A stretch of 64,000 nt of DNA, from assembly GCA_034440575.1 (NCBI GenBank), contig JAOTOL010001479.1, positions 372,001 through 436,000 of the forward strand, in the 5' to 3' direction. The notes under the pieces were generated by a model, which did not search any database, had not been told where the DNA came from, and was given only the letters and a program-made list of their open reading frames with translations. Positions 58,983 to 64,000 of the stretch are shown piece after piece. Every line of letters begins with the position of its first letter. Position 1 is the first letter of the stretch. Source of the stretch: Imbricaverruca yamaguchii. Lineage: Eukaryota > Arthropoda > Thecostraca > Neoverrucidae. The position numbers and the translations under genes are program-made.

Positions 58983-59344
58983 GATTAGATCGGCTTCTAA
59001 TATTTTTTGTGATTCTCTTCCATATATATTTTCACTTTTTAAGTAATTAAGTATAATATTGCAGCGATCATACTCAGGTAGCTGAGGCTTGTGGGGACAC
59101 GAAAGAAATTGGAGGGGACAAATCGGTACCTTTCAGAGATTGGGAGACATGCCTCCCAGCTCCACCCTTAGTGGTTACACCCATGCACGATGCACGCAAC
59201 AAGGATGAATGACATGGTGTCAGTAGTGGGATGTATGAGAAATCAAGTTTGCTTAGTACCGATTGAGACTGAATCAATGTATGCTAAGTCCTTGCTTTAG
59301 CTCATTTTTTTAAGGTTGGTCGGGGAGGACAAGAATGAGGCGTG
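58983..59344 (+). repeat. 362-bp duplicated segment, copy 1
   Basis: Aligns without gaps to 63180-63541 with about six substitutions (about 98% identity). Non-coding. Confidence 0.95.
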
Positions 59345-60343
59345 AATGCGAGTGGTTACTTAAAATCCGAATGAAGCTAAATGGGCCGTTTCATTGTCTA
59401 ACTTTGCTGCATGGATCGGCACTTGACACTATTTTGAAGCTGAGACACTGTAGGTTTCGGACTTTTAGTGTGCTGCTGTTGAAACGCCCCCGTGGTTAGC
59501 TAGACTCACCCTCGCCGGACGTGCCATTATCATTTTTGTCACAGCACCTCCGGGTCGCGCGATTTGATGGCGATCTGTATCTGCGAAACCAGTTCGCGCC
59601 CAGACATCGCCCACCGATTGCCCTCGGATACCGCTTGTTTCAGAATGCCACACCTGCCATCGATTGGTCGAATACGACGGACAGTTGAATGGATTCCTTA
59701 ACTTGCTCATTTTGTTGATTGCCAATTCCGCGAAGAGTCTGACGGTAAACAAGCGTTGCGAGCCGCAGCCGATGGGGCCACATAACGTTGGGCTCCATTG
59801 GTATACTTAAAAGTATAAAATGGAGCTAATATGACCCTGGCATCCATTTCCCGGCAGAACATCACATCAATCGTGGCCATGCACCTGCAGACTTAGTCAC
59901 CCCCGGGGAGGCTTGTGGCCATGCAGACTATTGCCATTCTCGGGAACTTCCCTCTGGGCCATAGCCTCCCTTCATCCCGGACATCACCATCAAGCCCAGT
60001 ATGGAATACCACGTGGCCCAGCATCTCGTTCCCAATATAAGTGGAGCAGACTTCGTTATCCATTACCGCCTCCCTTTCACCCCCAGGCAGCATAGGTCCA
60101 TGGGAGTGTTGGCAGATTCTGGTTTTCTGCTAATTAGTTTGCTTCTCTGCCACATGAGGAGCAATTTGTGTCTTCCTGTACCAGGTACTGGCTCCTTTTA
60201 TAGCTTTCGAGACAAGAGTCCGGTTACGGCCGAGTCTTCTAGAAATGATCCGTTGGGCACACCCGCCTTGTCCTTCACCACCTTCACCAGCACCTTTTTC
60301 GTGCTTTCATCATTTCGTGTGACCTTGGACGTGTGACCATGGT
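59345..60343. other. No recognisable gene
   Basis: Mixed composition with short open frames only, and no domain. Confidence 0.4.
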
Positions 60344-61673
60344 TTAACACGCGACCTGGAGGGCCTCTGAAAATTACGCGCACTGGAGGGGGGCGAATTC
60401 CGCCCCCCCCCCCAAGATCTCGGCTCCCATTAAGGCTAGAGTAACGACATTCGCTGGGTGGATGGGCACGATAGTTACCTCTATTGTGTGCAAATTTCGT
60501 GATCTTAGGTCAAAATATTCAAGGTCAAATTAGGTCAAAATAGCAAATTTTTATGGTTTTGCATGGCTTGGCTTGTCATTGGTATGCATCGCTGTGATTG
60601 TGTGTAAATGCTCCAAAGTTGGCATTAAAGATGCTTTGGACATTACTAGTGATGCAATACATGTGTCAGATCCGTCATTTGACCTCAGGTCACCTATATA
60701 GGAGCACTTTATCAGGTCATTACCTGCTCCAGTTACCTGAACCGGGCTGCCCACCTGATTGCTCCGTTGGGCGGCTCGGCACAATCGGCTTCGCAAAGAA
60801 AGGAGTGAAATACATGAATAAAGTACAGAAACACTCAAGCACACAATGACAAACAGTAGGAAGTGTAGGGAGTAACATCATCAAGTGACGTCAATCGCAT
60901 GACAGTCATTTCCATTTATGACAACATACCAGTTGACCATGCTTGGTTTCATTAGCCTGTCATGATGACTTCGGCGACCTAACATGAGTTTTAAATTATA
61001 TAGCATAACAATATGCATCAAACAAGTCGCTAGTATTGTCAAGATCACTTCCCTTTTGCCAATATACGGGAAGCGCATCAGTGCATATTTTGTGTGGTCT
61101 GGCGCTGCGATAAAAAAACTTTAACGGCCCATAACTTAAACACCTTTCTGCCCGTTTTAATTTTTCTTACTTTAAACAATTCGCCGGTCATTTCTAAGCA
61201 GGTACGGAAAAATGGCGCATATCGGCCGGTACAATATGAAGTTGTGTACGAAAAATCGGAGGGGTGGGCTGATTTCGCCATCCACCCCTCCAGGGCGTGT
61301 GCTAACCTGTCATGAACTTGACCTGACTTGACCTCGGTGACCTCAGATGACTTTGAAACAATTTAGCCTAATAATATACATCAAACAAGTCGCTAGTGTT
61401 GTCAAGAATACTTCCATTTTGCCGATTTACTGGAAGCGCATCAGCGCCGATATTTGTGGTCAGGCGCTGATAAGATTTTTGGATTTACCGACCCCTAACT
61501 CGACAAATTTTCCGTTGATTTTCGTTTTTCTTACTTTAAACAACGTGTCGTTCATTTCTAAGCAGGTACACAAATAATCGCCTACATCGGCCGGTAAAAT
61601 TCGGAGTTATCTACGAAAAACCGGAAGGGTGGGCGGATTTCGACCCCCCCCCCCTCCAGGGCGCGTGTTAACC
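60344..61673 (+). mobile_element. 1.33-kb MITE-like element with ~20-bp TIRs
   Basis: The left end TTAACACGCGACCTGGAGGG and right end CCCTCCAGGGCGCGTGTTAA are inverted repeats. A second right-type terminus (CCCCTCCAGGGCGTGTGCTA, about 61286-61306) lies 360 bp inside, because the terminal ~320 bp (CATCAAACAAGTCGCTAGT through the TIR) is tandemly duplicated (61015-61306 and 61377-61673). Without coding capacity it would be mobilised in trans. Related copies are at 40055-40350 and 46866-47433. Confidence 0.75.
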
Positions 61674-63179
61674 GGATGCTCTCATGCAGAAACTGTGGTT
61701 TGTTCGAAACCTTGCTGACGTGACACTTGGCACAGCGGCATCCATTATGCAATCCCTAACATAATCAAAATTGACAGACGTGTAGACCTTCAAATTTCCC
61801 CTAAAATGATATCGGATTTCTCTTCATAGCCAATTCTTGCCGGCAGTGTAAACGTTTACAACACGACTAGATTTCACGTAATCATTCGCTGTTTTAAATG
61901 TACTATTACGGCGGGCGCAATATCCTACCGAGATGAAATGAATGCATTGGTGTCGCTGGCCGCGTGTGTCCGAATGTCGTGCCGATTTTCTGTTTGGTGT
62001 GCCGCCTGTCACATTGTTACATCTGCCTTATGGATCCTTCCTACATCCTTGCATGAACACAGATCGTAACCCAAACTTAGCCTTGAACTTGGAATTATTG
62101 TAGCGTGAATAAAAGGTACGGATTTTATCCAATTTTGAACAACGTACTATCAGAATGCGTCAACAAATGTTGGTCCATATTGCATCGCATAAAGAATTGG
62201 AAGGATTAACAATTTTGTATGCAGTTAAATAAAACTGCAATAAAGCAGTGCGATGATTTAAAACTTTTCATTTTTAAGTTCCGTGCACTGGAAAGCACAC
62301 CAAATATGATCGAAGTGCGTTGATGGTGTGGACCGATATATTCACCAATGGTACTGGCCGATGCACATCATGCTAACAGAGGAGATGGATATATCGCATC
62401 TATTAGTATGGGGCATAATCTGCAGTGACCTGTCAGTTGTCACTCACCATGCTAAGGTCCTGAACTACAACCATCTGTGACTCAAATTTGTTAGAGTTAA
62501 TGTTAACATTGCAGTGGCTCCCCCCCCCCCCCCCCCCTCTCGTCTCCCTCCAGGATGAGTTCCCCAACACCGCCCAAGCAGCCGACATCCTAATCGTCCA
62601 GTTGTCCGCTGTACCCGATCACGAACCATGTGTAGGACGCGGAACAAGCGCCTTATCACAGTTGAATTGAGCGATTAGATGATCTATACCGGCAGCATAC
62701 CTGGAGCTTTGGAAATACTCCGTTGCGGATGCATTTTACCATTAAAGCTGGCCTTCGACATCGTCCTTCATCAAAAATGGCCCCAAAAATATACGTGTTA
62801 CATGATATTGCAGTGAAGATTCCACTTTGTCCCATTGTCTATAATGGTGATGCCTTTAATCGATATTATTTCCACTCGTGACTTCTAAGCACCCTTCTCC
62901 GTCCGAGATTGGAGCCTTGACCCATGCGTGTCAGTGATGAGTATCGGTCGGTGTGCGCAACGCAGCTCGAATTCCTGCCATCCAGCATGCTGCATCTGTA
63001 AGGTTACGTTGCTCCCGGCCGATTATCGAACTCCGCGGTGACTGACGAAAAAGAATGAAGCATGTCTTTCACCGAAGTGACTTCGCTCATCCCTCTACTT
63101 ATAGCATTGAACCCCGAAGAGACATGAGGAAGTGGGGTATATATTAGTAGGGCTCCGAGCGTCGCAAAATGTCATGGAT
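61674..63179. other. No recognisable gene
   Basis: AT-rich with a poly-C run at 62520-62537. No domain or array. Confidence 0.4.
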
Positions 63180-63541
63180 GATTAGATCGGCTTCTAATAT
63201 TTTGTGTGATTCTCTTCCATATATATTTTCACTTTTTAAGTAATTAAGTATACTATTGCAGCGATCATACTCAGGTAGCTGAGGCTTGTGGGGACACGAA
63301 ATAAATTGGAGGGGACAAATCGGTACCTTTCAGAGATTGGGAGACATGCCTCCCAGCTCCACCCTTAGTGGTTACACCCATGCACGATGCACGCAACAAC
63401 GATGAATGACATGGTGTCAGTAGTGGGATGTATGAGAAATCAAGTTTGCTTAGTACCGATTGAGACTGAATCAATGTATGCTAAGTCCTTGCTTTAGCTC
63501 ATTCTTTTAAGGTTGGTCGGGGAGGACAAAAATGAGGCGTG
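63180..63541 (+). repeat. 362-bp duplicated segment, copy 2
   Basis: Near-identical to 58983-59344. Flanks differ immediately at both ends, and no target-site duplication was seen. Confidence 0.95.
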
Positions 63542-63744
63542 GCGTTTTGCCCATGACTGTCCATACTTGTTTACAGTACTGTGCTTCATTCACCGATAAA
63601 GCGACACTAATTGTCAGGTATGGCAGCTTTATGTTTTCTTGGCATTGGCAAAGTTATACGACACTCGCTGTCATGTGCACGGCTCCTGTGTTGGACGAGG
63701 TCTGTGAGCATGACTGAGCATGACTGGTTGTTGGATTGCACCCA

Positions 63745-64000
63745 TAGGCGTGGCAGGTTATCAGATGCCAGGTTACCCGTGAGCGCTGCTGGCTGTTGAA
63801 TCGAACTCATGAGCGCAGCTGGTTGTTTGATGGAACCCGTGATTGCACCTGGTTGTTTGATGGTATCCATGAGAGCAGTTAGTTGTTGGATGGGTCATGT
63901 GAGTGCAGCTGGCTGTTGGATGGGTCATGTGAGTGCAGCTGGCTGTTGGATGGGTCATGTGAGTGCGGCTGGCTGTTGGATGGATCATGTGAGTGCGGCT
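63745..64000. repeat. 30-bp minisatellite, continuing past the window end
   Basis: GTGAGTGCAGCTGGCTGTTG + GATGGGTCAT repeats every 30 bp. Rightmost units are near-identical and leftmost ones diverged, so the homogeneous core probably lies beyond 64000. Confidence 0.9.

Overview
This window is eukaryotic nuclear DNA. It has GC-rich coding exons separated by introns with GT..AG borders, tRNA-derived SINEs with target-site duplications, several LINE retrotransposon remnants, DNA-transposon fossils, and a large load of mini- and microsatellites. Pentamer tracts of the GGTTA/TTAGG type and the mix of transposon families suggest an arthropod, possibly a crustacean. That assignment is inference; no sequence here fixes the species.

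Layout. 1-10.1 kb is mostly non-coding, with degenerate tandem arrays (0.3-0.6, 4.0-5.35, 9.16-9.61 kb) and one GC-rich island ending in a plus-strand splice-donor sequence (7.74-8.19 kb). 10.17-17.41 kb holds the one convincing host gene, on the minus strand: three exons of a multi-PDZ scaffold protein whose two PDZ domains are each split across an intron and rejoin exactly when spliced. Its introns carry a 1.55 kb 25-bp minisatellite and a 400-bp fold-back element. A plausible first coding exon lies at 25.57-25.73 kb, which would make intron 1 about 8 kb. That interval is filled by 72-bp and 75-80-bp tandem repeats, GT-rich microsatellite, a SINE and a possible plus-strand exon.

26-33.7 kb shows no recognisable gene, only short arrays, including a 7-bp repeat and a pentamer array whose variants are sorted into blocks. 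33.74-35.2 kb is a 53-bp satellite. It abuts the 3' half of a LINE carrying RT C-terminal and RNase H domains (35.23-36.77 kb), inactivated by stop codons.

38-64 kb is a transposon graveyard. It holds a DDE-like transposase pseudogene (42.26-40.45 kb, minus), two minus-strand LINEs (43.70-42.93 and 46.86-43.80 kb; the second still shows an SGNH-esterase ORF1, an endonuclease and an RT), further transposase remnants (51.2, 52.0-53.5 and 56.1-57.8 kb), MITE-like inverted-repeat elements (52.5-53.2 and 60.3-61.7 kb), a head-to-head SINE pair (53.7-54.1 kb), and dispersed repeat pairs (39.3/55.1 and 59.0/63.2 kb). A striking feature of 37-52 kb is a series of short perfect fold-backs and 10-27 bp local duplications, several of which break former coding frames. 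They look like template-switch scars or assembly artefacts.

Apart from the PDZ gene I see no intact host protein-coding gene, and no operon, CRISPR or prokaryotic feature.
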